Below, in pieces: positions 9,451 through 20,714 of a stretch of DNA of 64,000 bases. The notes under the pieces were generated by a model, which was given only the letters and a program-made list of their open reading frames with translations, did not search any database and had not been told where the DNA came from. Position 1 is the stretch's first letter. Each line of letters begins with the position of its first letter. Source of the stretch: Hedera helix. Lineage: Eukaryota; Streptophyta; Magnoliopsida; Apiales; Araliaceae. Made by a program: the position numbers and the translations under genes. The DNA lies in contig OX359276.1 of assembly GCA_947179155.2 (NCBI GenBank), forward strand, positions 40,498,192-40,562,191. The letters are read 5' to 3'.

Positions 9451-10602
9451 TTACCATCTAGACATTCCATTTTGTTCTTCCAAAATCCAGGCTCTCCCAC
9501 GTCTCCACCTCACATATCTACTAAACACTGAAATTGAATTAGACAAACTCCTGCTTCTGCTCGTCGAATTCCCCATTGCCTCTGAGGAAGAGGATGAAGA
9601 ATTAGAGTTACTGGAAGGCCTTAATCTTCCAATAAGCGAGAAGAAATTATGAAAAGCCCTCCCAACTCCACCTCTCAGTCTATTACTCCGCGATCCCCAT
9701 TGAATTCTCCTTGGGGCACCACTGCCATTGTTATTAAATCCACCGTCCATTTCTGTATACACAACTGGAAGCTCTGTCTCTCCTCCTCCGCCCCTCCTTC
9801 CCTCGGAAAACCTCCCCATCGCAAATCCCCCGCCCGGCAATCTCCAAATCGTCAGTCCAACAGCCTCATCATCTAAAGATTGATTGTTGATTTCAAGTGA
9901 ATTATTTGAATCAGTTGGTAATTCATGGCGGCAAACAGGGCACGAATTTCGGAGAGAGAGCCAAGGGAGAATACAATCGGAATGGTAGATGTGCTTACAA
10001 GGCATTTCTCGAACTTCGGATCCGAGCACGAATTCTTCATGGCACACTGCGCACTGCGAGTCGGTGCTGACGTGGCTGTCTACAATCTCGATCGTTGGTA
10101 GGGATTCTACAGCGGCTTTTGACGCCGGTGGCTGCTCTGAGCGGCCTAATCCGTTGATATCGATATGAGTAAGCTGATCAAGCAATCGGTCGAATCCGGA
10201 TCCCATTAAGAACTCCGACATAGTCTCCGGCAGAGGTCGGAGGCCTGAACCGGCGCCGTCGTCATAATACAATTCAAAATTTCTCTCCCCGTTACCACCA
10301 ATTCCTCCTTCCTCTCCGCTGCCTTCAGCCGGACCACGGAGAACGATAACCGGATTAAACGGCGACCAGTCGCCGTCGTTTCGACGTCCACGTCGGAACC
10401 TCAGGTTCGTGGCTCGACCAGGATCTGCGATGTCGTTCCCCATCATATACATCTCGGCGGCGGAAAACCGGCGGCGAGCGGCGTCTACGGCCTCGACGAA
10501 TCCACTATCGCAGTACGGACAAACTATGTTATTATCCTCCGCCCAAACAGTAACAAAGCGAGTGCACCTGTAACACAAATACGACGGCGTCGCCCAGGAC
10601 AT
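9451..10602 (-). CDS. RING-H2 E3 ubiquitin ligase with zinc ribbon (RDUF-like)
   Basis: Single-exon gene for a 383-residue E3 ubiquitin ligase, likely cytosolic or nuclear. The N-terminus has a zinc-ribbon with Cys10, Cys13, Cys28 and Cys31 (LCYRC...CPYC). The RING-H2 domain has the C3H2C3 ligands Cys184, Cys187, Cys202, His204, His207, Cys210, Cys221 and Cys224, plus the Pro-Trp (213-214) expected at the E2 interface. The C-terminal part (about 250-320) has LPGGGFAMGRFSEGRR and ELPVVYTEMDGGF, which match the DUF1117 region of Arabidopsis RDUF1/RDUF2-type ligases. Those act in abscisic-acid and drought responses (family knowledge). A Ser-rich tail follows. The start is the first Met of the zinc ribbon. 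The gene is clearly GC-richer than its flanks, as usual for an intact single-exon plant gene, and I see no frameshift or missing ligand. Confidence 0.94.
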   Translation of the reverse strand: MSWATPSYLCYRCTRFVTVWAEDNNIVCPYCDSGFVEAVDAARRRFSAAEMYMMGNDIADPGRATNLRFRRGRRNDGDWSPFNPVIVLRGPAEGSGEEGGIGGNGERNFELYYDDGAGSGLRPLPETMSEFLMGSGFDRLLDQLTHIDINGLGRSEQPPASKAAVESLPTIEIVDSHVSTDSQCAVCHEEFVLGSEVREMPCKHIYHSDCILPWLSLRNSCPVCRHELPTDSNNSLEINNQSLDDEAVGLTIWRLPGGGFAMGRFSEGRRGGGGETELPVVYTEMDGGFNNNGSGAPRRIQWGSRSNRLRGGVGRAFHNFFSLIGRLRPSSNSNSSSSSSEAMGNSTSRSRSLSNSISVFSRYVRWRRGRAWILEEQNGMSRW

Positions 10603-10803
10603 TTTAAATTTGAACTCTAGCTTTGTTTAACTATCCCGATCTGTCTTCAACTTTTTCTCCTTCAAGAATAAAGAATTCCAGTGACTTGAGTAACTCGGAA
10701 GCTTCAACTCAGTTCAAGATCCGACAATTTCAATATGTAAAATCCGCAATGGCTGGAAAGGAAATAAATCCGTGGGCACAAAATCTATGTTTATATAATA
10801 AGC

Positions 10804-10813
10804 TCTTATATAG
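10804..10813 (-). promoter_or_regulatory. Possible TATA box of the RING-H2 gene
   Basis: The minus strand reads CTATATAAGAG about 200 bp upstream of the ATG at 10602. A 27-bp TA microsatellite lies just upstream of it (10825-10851). The assignment rests only on motif and distance. Confidence 0.35.
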
Positions 10814-10819
10814 GGAGAG

Positions 10820-10824
<5 letters not shown>

Positions 10825-10851
<27 letters not shown>
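10825..10851. repeat. (TA)n microsatellite upstream of the RING-H2 gene
   Basis: About 13 TA units immediately upstream of the putative TATA box. Length changes here could alter promoter spacing. Confidence 0.93.
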
Positions 10852-10856
<5 letters not shown>

Positions 10857-12238
10857 GGGAGAGCTTGCATTGGGAAATGTGAAAAGAGTGGACGAGTACG
10901 CGCCAATTGTGACGGTAACGGCTTTTCTGGCGTCAACTTTTTAGGCATATAATTTTTTTACTTTTCATATTAACCTTTCTATTTTTTTCAGTATACGTCT
11001 AAATCAAAATTTTAAATTACAATATACATTTATGTACAGAGGTAAATTGGTTCATAGGCTTCCCTCCCCAATTTGAAAAAACAATGTTTTAGTGCTTCAT
11101 CTTAATTTAGATATCTTCCTTAAGAAAAAAATCAATTTTATTAAGAATATAAGAAAAATGATATTTTCCGTAAAGATTGACTTATTTTAAATTAAATTGA
11201 CCAATTTTATAATCAAATTTTATTTTCTTTTTTTAAATATAGGTAAAAAAATCATAATTATAAAAAAAATATTTAATTTATTATAATATTTAACTTTTGA
11301 AAGTTTAAAAATATAAATAAATTTATTTAATTTTTAATTTTAAAATTAATTAATTTCATTAAAAAAAATCAAACTAAACTAATTTTTTACAAGATACAAG
11401 GAGTATAATGATTCAAAACCATTTTTTGCTCATATAAAAAGTAATGGTATGATGAATAACAAAATAATAAGAGGTGGTGATAATTTCATATAAAAAATGA
11501 ACGACGAAATAACGTGTATTTTTAAATTTCATTGTGCATGTTGAATACTACTCCAATCATTACGTTACTTGCTTTGTTGATGAATATAGGAAGAGGTTTT
11601 ACCACTAGAACGTCTCATGTAATCAAGTTTTCTTTCTGATTTAATATATATTATTTGTTTTAAAATAATTTTAATATATATATTAATCATTAAGATTGAA
11701 AAACAATTAAAAACAAATATAGTGAATATATTTTGAACATAAATGGGGCTCTATATTTTTTAATTTCTTATAAACATGCATGAAATACAAGTTTGTAATT
11801 GTTTTTTTTTTTTTATTAGAAGGCGCTAATTATCTTAGATATTGAAAACTGTTATTTCCAAATGAAACAAAGAGCTCTAGAAGGCAGGATTGAGTAGATC
11901 TTTTTAAAAATTCAAATTCAAATTATTTATTCAATAATTATCAGTTAATCTGATTCAGTTAAGTACAATATAATATTGTATTATATAAAACCTCCTTAAA
12001 GATTGAATCAAGATCTCATGTATGACTTTTGCGATATAAAAATGTGAATGTCAGTTAGATAATATTGTAGTTATATACAGTTGATGTTGGCAGTTATATA
12101 AAACAGTAAATGACACAATAACTTTTAAGATGTTCGGAACTTAAACTACTCATAGTCATCTTTTCCACTCTACCAAGCATTAATCATCCACTATAGAATA
12201 AGGTTCTTCTGAACCAATTATAACCCCCCTTCAGATAA
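10852..12238. other. Intergenic, no gene seen
   Basis: Mostly AT-rich unique sequence. A segment near 11098-11405 contains many AAATTAATT-type words and ends ACAAGGAGTATAA; it may be an old Stowaway-type insertion, but this cannot be shown. Confidence 0.4.
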
Positions 12239-12405
12239 CTGATTCCCTCAAAATCAGGCGAGCATTCTGTCTCAACTTACAACCTCTCTCTGGAGCTGAT
12301 TCACTTAGAATTAAGCAAGATCTCTATCTTGACTTTATAACCTCCATCTGGAGTTATTTCACTTAGAATCAAGTGAGATATCTGTCTTGACTTTTTAATG
12401 TCCTT
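12239..12405. repeat. Three imperfect ~57-bp tandem repeats
   Basis: Units start near 12239, 12296 and 12354. They share the order T.ATTCACTTAGAAT.AAG, then ATCTCTGTCTTGAC, then TATAACCTCCATCTGGAG. Mismatches are frequent, so the duplication is old. It may be part of a decayed LTR element; the flanking sequence gives no firm assignment. Confidence 0.7.
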
Positions 12406-12719
12406 ATAGTTGAATTTGGGGTGTTACTAAGTTACGTTTAAACTTGTTATCTGAATGACTTAGTAACGATGATCGATTTCTTAACAAAGCGTAGAGTGAC
12501 CTTTGAATTTTTTGGATGTTTTGAGTTTTTAGACTTATAAGTTTTTTCTCATGTATGTGCTTAATCGATAGGCAACTTTAAAGTCTGAAGACGTGATAGG
12601 GTTAAATTATACGATATTTTTATTCTCCAATACTTAATTTTTATATTTATTGTGTGCTTAAATGATTAATTATTTAGCTTATATTGGTTTTAATAGGTTT
12701 TATAGGATTTTAGTTAATT

Positions 12720-15148
12720 TATTGTTGTAGCATTATTTTATTTTATATGTTGGACTCACAGGAAGAATAAATAAAAAAAATAAATAAAAAATATTTTTAC
12801 TATTTGAAATAGTAACGTTAATAGTACGTGGGCCCACTGTGGGGCCCACATGAAATTTGTTAAATGTGCTGAATTGGTTGCTGGAGTTAGTGAGATGGTA
12901 GGCTGCAGAAAAAATTCAGCACTGGCATGCAGCACGCCAGTGCCACCTACCGCGCATAGTAACATTTTTTCTCCAATAAATAGCTTGCTCAACTGAATAG
13001 AAAAATCACACATAAAATATAAAATTTTTCTATAAGAATTTTATGAGTTTTCTCCGAGAATAGTAAGGTTATCTTGAGTGTTTGAAAGCCAAAAGGAGTG
13101 CAGGAATTTTTCAAGTAAGTCTATTATTAAAAAGTAATAATTTTATAAATTCCTATTTTTCACGGTATTCACAAATCTTCCTTTAGAAGACTCTTCTTTA
13201 AGAAGATTCATTTTTTTTTATAAAAAAAAAAAAAAACTTTCTTTGGAAGATTTATTTTTTAATATTATTTTAAAAACTATTTTAAAGTTGTTATATTATA
13301 CTACAAAAATTATGTTAAATATATATAATTTTGATAGTTCATATTATACGAGTTATCATACACTTTAAAATTTATATGTGGTAATTACTAATTTTATTAT
13401 AAATATATAAGTTGATCAACCTCATTTAAATCAATATTCAGTCACGTGTTAAGGTAAGGGGTATCATTCTTTTCATCATCATAAATGGTATTATCTTCTT
13501 ACTTGTAAGGGATTATCATTCTTTGATTTTCGAAAATAATATTGTTTCTTTCTTAAGATGTGTCATTTATTTCCATGTATTAAATTGTGGAAATAACCTT
13601 ACGGCGCGGATTACCGTCTGTTGGTGAATAACCTATCGTATTAATTCCTTATTAATCTCTGAGAATAACCTTACGGCGCGGATTACCGTCTGTTTGGTGA
13701 ATAACTCTTCGTATTCAAATTTTATTAAATTGTGGGAATAACCTTACTGCGCGGACTACCGCCTGTTGGTGAATAACCCTTTTTATTTGTCTCGTGTGGA
13801 AATAATTTGTCTACACGAATTATCACATAACACTTTTATTCCATATTCATTTGTAATACCATTTTCTTTCATATTCGTAAATGTTATCATTTTCCTTTAT
13901 ACTCATAAGAGATACCATCTTTTTCATCTTCCATTATTCAAACTTACTATGGTAAGGGATATTAATTTCCTTCACCTTTTGTTAATCAAATCTGCTACGG
14001 TAAGGAATATTATTTTCTTTCATACTCCTAAATCGAAACTTATTATGGAACTATTGCTTCTATAATTCCTGAAAATATTATATGTTCCATAATAGTTGAA
14101 CTTCATTATTTCAACTGAACCTTCCTATTTTCTGAACCTCTCTATTGAACTGTAACCGTTATTCTGAACTGTGGATCTTGAATATCATTTTTAAATTTCA
14201 CTCCACATCATGTTGACAATTTGGACATTAATTGAATATGCACAAAGTAAACCTCTGATACTTATTGTTTATCCTGTTTCTTCTGTTCATCATTCGTATC
14301 ACTGTTATTTATATTATTTTTCAAGAATCAAGTTGTTGTGAATATCTGTGGCCGGGGGCACAGATGCGATATAATCGTTGAACAAATGTTAGGTTAAATG
14401 CAATATAATAGGTTAAAGGCGATACAGCTGTTCGGTGTCTTGTGAAAGTTCTCTTTGGCCCGTAGTGCATAGATGAACTGTTGTTTGATGTGATTATGAC
14501 CAAAGGCTGAATCTGATATAATCATGACCGTTGGTACTATATTGAATATCTTTGGCCCGTAGTGCAAAGATGAACTGTTGATTTGCATGATTATGACCAG
14601 GAACTGTGAATTTTTATTATCATGACTAATGGTATTTTAGATGATAAAAGTTGATGATGTTTTTACTAAAAAGAGAAGCGAGTGGACATTATAGTCTGCA
14701 TTATTCTTCTAATAGATTGCTCATTCCGCTGCTATTATTGATCTGAACATTGTTCAAGAATTTAACTGCAGTTTTTGATATAAACCTTGTAGTCTATTGT
14801 ATTCTATCAAGAACTCAACTGTTGAAGACTAATGATAATTTATTCGTCATTATCTTAGTCATGATATTTCTTACTGGGCTATTTGAGCTCACCCTTTCTT
14901 TTGTTCAATTATTTTTCAACAGGAGATGAGAATGTAGCTAGGTCTAGCCGGGGAATGGAGTGAGAGTCCGAGGGATATCTATTATAGTCTTCACGTATTG
15001 TAAAATTATGTGACAATAATAGTGAAGACTTAGTTGTGTATTATTATACACTGTATTGTTGAACGTTGTACCACTTTGTAATAATTTTGTTGTAGTCTTT
15101 TGACAACTCAATTTTGGGTTGTGTGGGCCCAGATTTGGGGGTGTCACA
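12720..15148 (+). mobile_element. 5'-truncated LTR (family 1)
   Basis: Homologous throughout to the solo LTR at 15820-19031, but it begins abruptly at the TTATTGTTGTAGCATTATTT block. About 0.65 kb of the normal 5' part is missing. The 3' end is intact (TTTGGGGGTGTCACA). The TATA box is degraded to CAATAAATA (around 12974-12982). Three GAATAACCTTACGGCGCGG repeat units lie at about 13585-13775, compared with four in the fuller copies. No 5-bp duplication can be tested because the 5' end is lost. Small ORFs within it are not conserved as proteins between copies. Confidence 0.75.
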
Positions 15149-15819
15149 GATATTATGAGAAAGAGTAAGACATTATTAAATGATTAATAATCTTAATATG
15201 TGACTAAGATATTATTAAGTGATTAATAATATTGATCATTGAATAAAATATTATAAAAATAGTTAATAGTATTCGTAAACGATTAAAATATTATTAAATG
15301 GATAATAATATTTGTTTGAGGATAATATATTATCAATGGTGATAATATTAAAAAATGATTGATATATTCTTAAATGATACTTATTTAATTAAAATATTAT
15401 CAAATGTTGATAATATTATTAAGTGATTAAAGGTTATGATTAAGTGTTAGATGATTTAAGTGACATAAAATAAAGTTATGTGATATGCTAATTGGAAGAT
15501 CAATGTTGTTGAATGTTAATGTTAGGTCATTCAAAGGAAGTTATTTTATGTTGAATAGCAGTAGTCAGAGAACAAGCAAGGTCTCTGAACCTTAACTTGT
15601 ATTTATTTGACAAGTTATTCTGAAACTCAAACTCGTTTCATTATGCAAGTTTCATATACTTATTTTTATTAAGATAGATATCTAGAAGTTGAAAGTAGTT
15701 TCAAAATAACTGATGAAATAATTATTAATAATTATTTTATATGTATATTGTTATTGATATTTGCACTTATGTGTATTCGTATGACTGTTCTCAAAAAAAC
15801 TATTTAATGAGATATATTT
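15149..15819 (+). mobile_element. Older LTR, segment 1 (family 2 relative)
   Basis: This resembles, in order, the part of the array LTR at about 22290-22650. It has runs of GATTAAAATATTATTAAATG, then a TAGCAGTAGTCAGAGAACAA block comparable to TAGCAGTAATCGACGGACAA. It is interrupted at 15820 by a solo LTR, continues at 19037-19332, is interrupted again by the palindromic array, and resumes at 45925. The 5' beginning cannot be found because the truncated LTR lies directly upstream. Confidence 0.6.
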
Positions 15820-16204
15820 TGTAAGACCCCGAATTTTATGAAATATAAAATTTAATTTTTCTTCATATATTTTTCTGAAACAGTAAGTGGTTTAATCGAT
15901 AAAGTTAAAAGTTAAGGATGTTATGTGCAAATTTTATTTTGTCGGACAATATTCGTTTTGTCGGGGAATATTCGGGCCGTACGACGGCGCCGAAATAACT
16001 AATTATTGGTGGACCCCACAACGGAATATTTGTCGGATATAGAAAACGACAGAAATAACCTTTTTAAATAAAAATAGTCAACGGAACTGTTAAAATACCG
16101 GTGATAAAAGAATAGTAGCATACGGTACATTATGGTATTTTCTGTAACACACGGTACTCTACAGGAGCACACGGTATTGCACAGTGTCTCATATTATTGG
16201 TCTG

Positions 16205-16440
16205 ATAATTGACACCGTAACTGTTGCGCATCATTTCATCAATAATTGTCACTGCATAATATTTTATATTATCAATTCAATAATTGTTGTTACACAGTAT
16301 TTTGCATTATTGATTCAATAATTATCATTACACTGTATTTTATATCATTGAGTCAATAATTGTTGCTGCACTGTTTTTAAAATTATTGAACCTAATAATT
16401 GTCACAGTAGCAAATATGCTATAATTTATATTATTAAATT
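16205..16440 (+). repeat. ~53-bp imperfect repeats in LTR U3
   Basis: Around five units built on CAATAATTGT(C/T)(A/G)CTGCA....TTTTATATTAT follow each other upstream of the TATA box. The same module is present in the other family-1 LTRs. Just before it, the motif CACGGTA.T is repeated (16115-16180). Confidence 0.7.
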
Positions 16441-16769
16441 AATAATAATCTGTAACGTGTTTATTACATTATTGTTGAGTTAATGTTGTAGCATTATTTT
16501 ATATGTTGGACCCACAGGAAGAATAAATAAATAAATTAAAAAAATATAAAAAATAATTAATTAATTTTACTATTTGAAATAGTAACGTGAATAGTAACGT
16601 GAATAGTAACATGTGGGCCCCTGTAGTACCCACCTGAAAAAAAATTGCACAAAAATGTGCAGGAATTGCTGAAGTTGGTGCGCAGAGGCTGCTGCAGCCT
16701 TTGTTGATTCCTCAGCTGGCGTGTATCACGCCAGTTCACCTACCACACGCATAGTAACTTCTTTTCTCC

Positions 16770-16777
16770 TATAAATA
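16770..16777 (+). promoter_or_regulatory. LTR TATA box
   Basis: TATAAATA in the context TCTCCTATAAATAGCTTGCT is conserved in three of the four family-1 LTRs (also 58047-58054 plus strand and 56412-56419 minus strand). It is changed to CAATAAATA in the truncated copy. It is probably the retrotransposon promoter, with transcription starting near the AGAAAAATCACAC block downstream. Confidence 0.6.
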
Positions 16778-17424
16778 GCTTGCTCAGCTGAATAGAAAAA
16801 TCACACCTAAAACATAAAATTTTTCTATAAGAACTTTATGAGTTTTCTCTGAAAATAGTAAGGTTATTTTGAGAGTTTGAAAGCCAAAAGGAGTGCAAAA
16901 ATTTTTCAAGTAAGTCTTTTATTAAAGAGTAGTAATTTTATAAATTCCTATTTTTCACGGTATTCACAAATTTTTCTTTGAGAAGATTCATTTTTAAAAG
17001 CTTTATTTGGAAGATTTATTTTAAAATATTATTTTAAAAACTATTTTAAAGTAGTTATATTATACTACAAAAATTATGTTAAATATATATAATTTTGATA
17101 GTTCATAATATATGAATTATCATATACCTTGAAATTTATATGTGGTAATTACTAATTTTATTAAAAATATATAGGTTGATCAACCTCATTTAAATCAATA
17201 TTCAGGCACGTGTTAAGGTAATGAATACCATTCATTTCATACTCTTAAATTTACTGTGGTAAGGAATATTATCTTCTTTCATATTCTAACTTACTATGGT
17301 AAGGGGTATCATTCTTTTCATCATCCTAAATGGATATTATTTTCTTTCTTACTGGAAGGGATTATCATTCTTTGATTCTCATATCATTCCTTTCTTGTGT
17401 CATTTATTTTCATGTATTAAATTG

Positions 17425-17681
17425 TGGGAATAACCTTACGGCGCGAATGACCGCCTGTTGGTGAATTACCTTTTGTATTTATTCCTTATTAATCTTTGAG
17501 AATAACCTTACGGTGCGGATTACCGCCTGTTTGGTGAATAATTCTCCGTATTCAAATTGATGGGAATAACCTTACGACGCGGATTACCGCCTGTTTGGTG
17601 AATAACTCTTCGTATTCAAATTTTATTAAATTGTGGGAATAACCTTAGTGTGCGAACTACCGCCTGTTTGTGAATAACCCT
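17425..17681 (+). repeat. Four ~63-bp GC-containing tandem repeats in the LTR
   Basis: Each unit reads GGGAATAACCTTACGGCGCG, then a short spacer, then ACCGCCTG(T)TTGGTGAATAA. There are four units here, about three in the truncated LTR (13585-13775), four in the minus-strand LTR (55777-56018) and none in the nested LTR at 57059-59821. Differences in this module explain part of the length difference between copies. Confidence 0.85.
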
Positions 17682-19036
17682 TTTTATTTGTCTCGTGTGG
17701 AAATAATTTGTGTACACGAATTATCACATGACATTTTTATTCCATATTCGTAAGTGATATCATTTTCCTTTATATTCATAAGGGATACCATCTTTTTCAT
17801 TTTCCATTATTCAAACTTACTATGGTAAGGGATATTAATTTCCTTCACCGTTTGTTAATCAAACCTGTTACGGTAAGGGATATTATTTTCTTTCATACAC
17901 CTAATCGAAACTTATTATGGAACTATTGCTTCTATAATTCCTGAAAATATTATATGTTCCATAATAGTTGAATTTCATTATTTCAACTGAACCTTCCTAT
18001 TTTCTGAACATTTCTATTGAACTGTAATCGTTATTCTGAACTGTGGATCTTGAATATCATTTTTAAATTTCACTCCACATCATGTTGGCAATTTGGACAT
18101 TATTTGAATCTGCACAAAGTAAACTTCCGATACTTATTGTTTATCCTGTTCTTCTGTTCATCATTTGTATCACTGTTATTTGTATTAATCATCAAGAATC
18201 AAGCTGTTGTGAATATCTGTGGCCGGGGGCACAGATGTGATATAATTGTTGAACAGATGATAGGTTAAAGGCGATATATTAGGTTAAAGGCGATACATCT
18301 GTTCGGTGTCTTTTATGGCACGTGGTGAATGTTCTCTTTGGCCCGTAGTGCAAAGATGAACTGTTGGTTGGTATGATTATGACCAAAGGCTTAATCTGGT
18401 ATAATCATGACCGTTGGTATTATATTGAATGTCTTTAGCCCGTAGTGCAAAGATGAACTGTTGATCTGCATGATTATGACCAGGAACTACGAAGTTGTAT
18501 TATCTTGACTAATGGTATTTCAGATGATAAAAGTTGATGATATTTTTACTAAAAAGAGAAGCGAGTGGACATTATGGTCTGCATTATTCTTCTAATAGAT
18601 TGCTCATTCCGCTGCTATTATTGATCTGAACATTGTTTAAGAATTTAACTGCAGTTTTTTATATAAACCTTGTAGTCTATTGTATTCTATCAAGAGCTCA
18701 ACTGTTGAAGACTAATGATAATTTATTCGTCATTATCTTAGTCATGATATTCTTTACTGGGCTATTTGAGCTCACCCTTTCTTTTGTTCCATTGTTTTTC
18801 AACAGGAGATGAAAACGTAACAGGGTCTAGCCGGGGGATGGAGTGAGAGTCCGAGGAATAGCTGTCGTAGTCTTCACGTGTTGTAAAATAGTGTGGCAAT
18901 AAGAGTGAAGACTTAGTTGTGTATTATTATACACTGTATTGTTGTACGTTGTGTTTTGTTGTAATAATTTTGTTGTAGTCTTTTGACGACTCAAGTTTGG
19001 GCTGTGTGGGCTCAGATTTGGGGGCGTCACATATTT

Positions 19037-19332
19037 ATGCTATTTATTTCGGCTAGATATTGTATGTGTAATATGACTGTTCTTGTTATGAACTAGTAAA
19101 AGAGAAAGATCTATGCCAATTGTTTCGACTAAAACATGTATGTATCAAATTTATTAATCTGAATATTGTTGTAACTAGTCAAAATCACATTGTTGTGGTA
19201 TGAAATTTGATGAGAAAAGTTGAAATGAACAAATTATTATGAAATGACGAAACTACGGTCGGATGAAAGAATTCTGGTCAAAACGAAATTGGATGGTTAT
19301 AATGTGCACAATATAAACGTATAATAGGCTGA
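19037..19332 (+). mobile_element. Older LTR, segment 2
   Basis: Continues the element of 15149-15819 after the solo LTR. It contains TCTATGCCAATTGTTTCGAC, similar to TCTATGCTAATTGTTTCGGC in the array INT (24626). It ends ATAGGCTGA, the left half of the conserved AGGCTGATCACC motif that was split by the array insertion. The right half begins at 45925. Confidence 0.6.
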
Positions 19333-19468
19333 TGTAATACCCCGGATGATTACAAGGTTTGTAGAATAAATCAAATATGATTAATTAAAGGTTACGATAA
19401 AACCTAGTTTTGGTGAATAAAATAAATAGAAATATATATGCTGTAAATTTCGAGGACGAAATTCTTAT

Positions 19469-19481
19469 AAGGAGAGGTGAA
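19469..19481 (+). promoter_or_regulatory. Second polypurine tract inside the long LTR
   Basis: AAGGAGAGG followed by TGAA and then TGTAATATCCC. It parallels the main tract AGAAGAAGGGG-TGAA-TGTAATACCCC at the end of INT. Both follow the same TTTCGAGGACGAAATTCTTA block, a typical relic of the 3' end of gypsy-type pol. It could prime plus-strand synthesis for the short LTR form, which is the form found at the right end of the array (LTR5). Confidence 0.6.
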
Positions 19482-19929
19482 TGTAATATCCCGGATATTT
19501 CACAAGATTTTTTTTTTTAAATAAGTTCTTGATGATTAAATAAAGGTTGAGTTTAAAACCTAGATTTAGAGAAGTAAAAGTTATAAAAAAAATGAGTAAA
19601 CATTTGACCCTAATCTTGGTGTTAGGAATGAAATGTGAGTGAATATAGGTTTTTATATTTTAAAACCTAGAATTGATTATTATGTATACTTAGAGGTATA
19701 TAAATAATAAGGTAATATAATACCTTTAAAGCTCAATGGATTTAGTTGACTGAAAGAGATTGTGTAAGAAGGTAAAGAGAGATTATGGAATTATAATAAA
19801 TATAATTCACCAAGGTTAGACATGAATAAAGAAGGTATATGTATACTTACGCGTATGAATGCAAGATAGCAAAGTGGTCAAACAGTCAAGTTTGACTAAA
19901 CTAAAGCAAAGGAAGTTAAAAACTCAAAT

Positions 19930-20470
19930 TGGAGTTCGGTGTGAAATTTTGAGACACGGACGGTACCGTTGAGTTCAGAACGTCAAATTTAGTAAGAAAA
20001 GACATTAACACATTTTTGTGTCGGAGTTGACTTTTTGGTCAAAGTCAACAGTTGACTTTTATTATGAAAAAGTCAACTGTGAGTTCGGATGAGAATTTTG
20101 ACGAACGGATTCCGGAATTGAGTTCAGAACGTCGAAATTAGCCAGAATAGTCGTAAACACTATTTTGTGACGGGTTGACTTTTTTGGTCAAAGTCAACCG
20201 TTTGACTTGTAAATGTGAAAAGTCAAAATTTGAGAGTTTGGAGAAGAATTTTGAGAAACGGACTTCACCGTTGCGACGGGAACATTGAATTTAGTAAGTA
20301 TGGACTGTAAACACGATATGTGTTTCGATTGACTTTTTGGTCAAAGTTGACCGTTTGACTTTTTAGGATAAAATGTCGAACTTGAAGTTCGGAAGTGAAT
20401 TTGAAGAAACGGATGTTACCGCGACGACGGGGACGTCGAAATTAGTAGGAATCGACTGTAAGTTTTTAAT
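19930..20470 (+). repeat. Imperfect ~140-bp repeats rich in TTGAC hairpins (W-box-like)
   Basis: Three to four diverged units each carry GAGTTCGG..., GA.ACGGA..., CGTCGAAATTAG..., then TTGACTTTTTGGTCAAAGTC and more TTGAC/GTCAA. Each cluster near 20028, 20165 and 20328 has about four TTGAC cores in both orientations and could form a hairpin. TTGAC is the core of the W-box bound by WRKY factors (established). Presence upstream of the likely start of transcription suggests stress-linked expression, which is inference. The same block recurs in all five LTRs. Confidence 0.75.
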
Positions 20471-20636
20471 TTTGACATTTCGGGTCGAAAAATCAAATAA
20501 CGGGTCAAATAATTAAAAGAGGGACCCAAAAGAGTAATTTATTTAACTAAGGCAAGCTAGGGCTCAACCTATTTTCACTCCCACACGCCTCCTTCAGCTG
20601 AAATAGGAAGGGAGAGAGAGAGAAGAAGAAGAAACC

Positions 20637-20714
20637 ATGGAAATACAAAGAAGAAGCTTGGAGAAAAATGAGCTAGGGTGGTCGGATCATCAAGGAGCAA
20701 GAATTAAAGTTTAA
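20637..20714 (+). other. Conserved 25-codon upstream ORF in the LTR leader
   Basis: AAACCATGG is a strong plant start context. It opens a 25-codon frame ending at 20714, just after a GAGAGAGAGAGAAGAAGAAG leader. About 55 bp later, GAAG|GTATAAA resembles a splice donor. It repeats in every copy of the LTR. I read it as a possible leader uORF or the first exon of an LTR-driven transcript; there is no evidence of a functional peptide. Confidence 0.25.

Larger units (their letters stand above)
15820..19031 (+). mobile_element. Solo LTR, 3212 bp, family 1, TSD TATTT
   Basis: It starts TGTAAGACCCCGAATTTT and ends GGGGGCGTCACA, the canonical TG...CA LTR ends. The 5-bp TATTT flanks both sides (15815-15819 and 19032-19036). 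No internal region, primer binding site or second LTR is adjacent, so this is a solo LTR left by LTR-LTR recombination. It contains a TATA box at 16770, several internal tandem modules, and a GC-rich CTGTGGCCGGGGGCACAGAT hairpin near 18220. Related copies are at 12720-15148, 54326-59975 (minus) and 57059-59821. Confidence 0.93.

Noticed and set aside
9649..10391. Plus-strand 75-codon and minus-strand 61-codon frames within the RING-H2 gene
   Set aside because: They are shadows of the intact 383-codon frame, which has all eight RING ligands.
12756..13013. 85-codon minus-strand frame
   Set aside because: It is antisense to the U3 and TATA region of the truncated LTR, and similar shadows occur in the sister LTRs.
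13585..17681. CRISPR-like array (regular repeats with spacers)
   Set aside because: The repeats are imperfect tandem units within plant LTRs with no unique spacers or cas genes, and the host is a plant.
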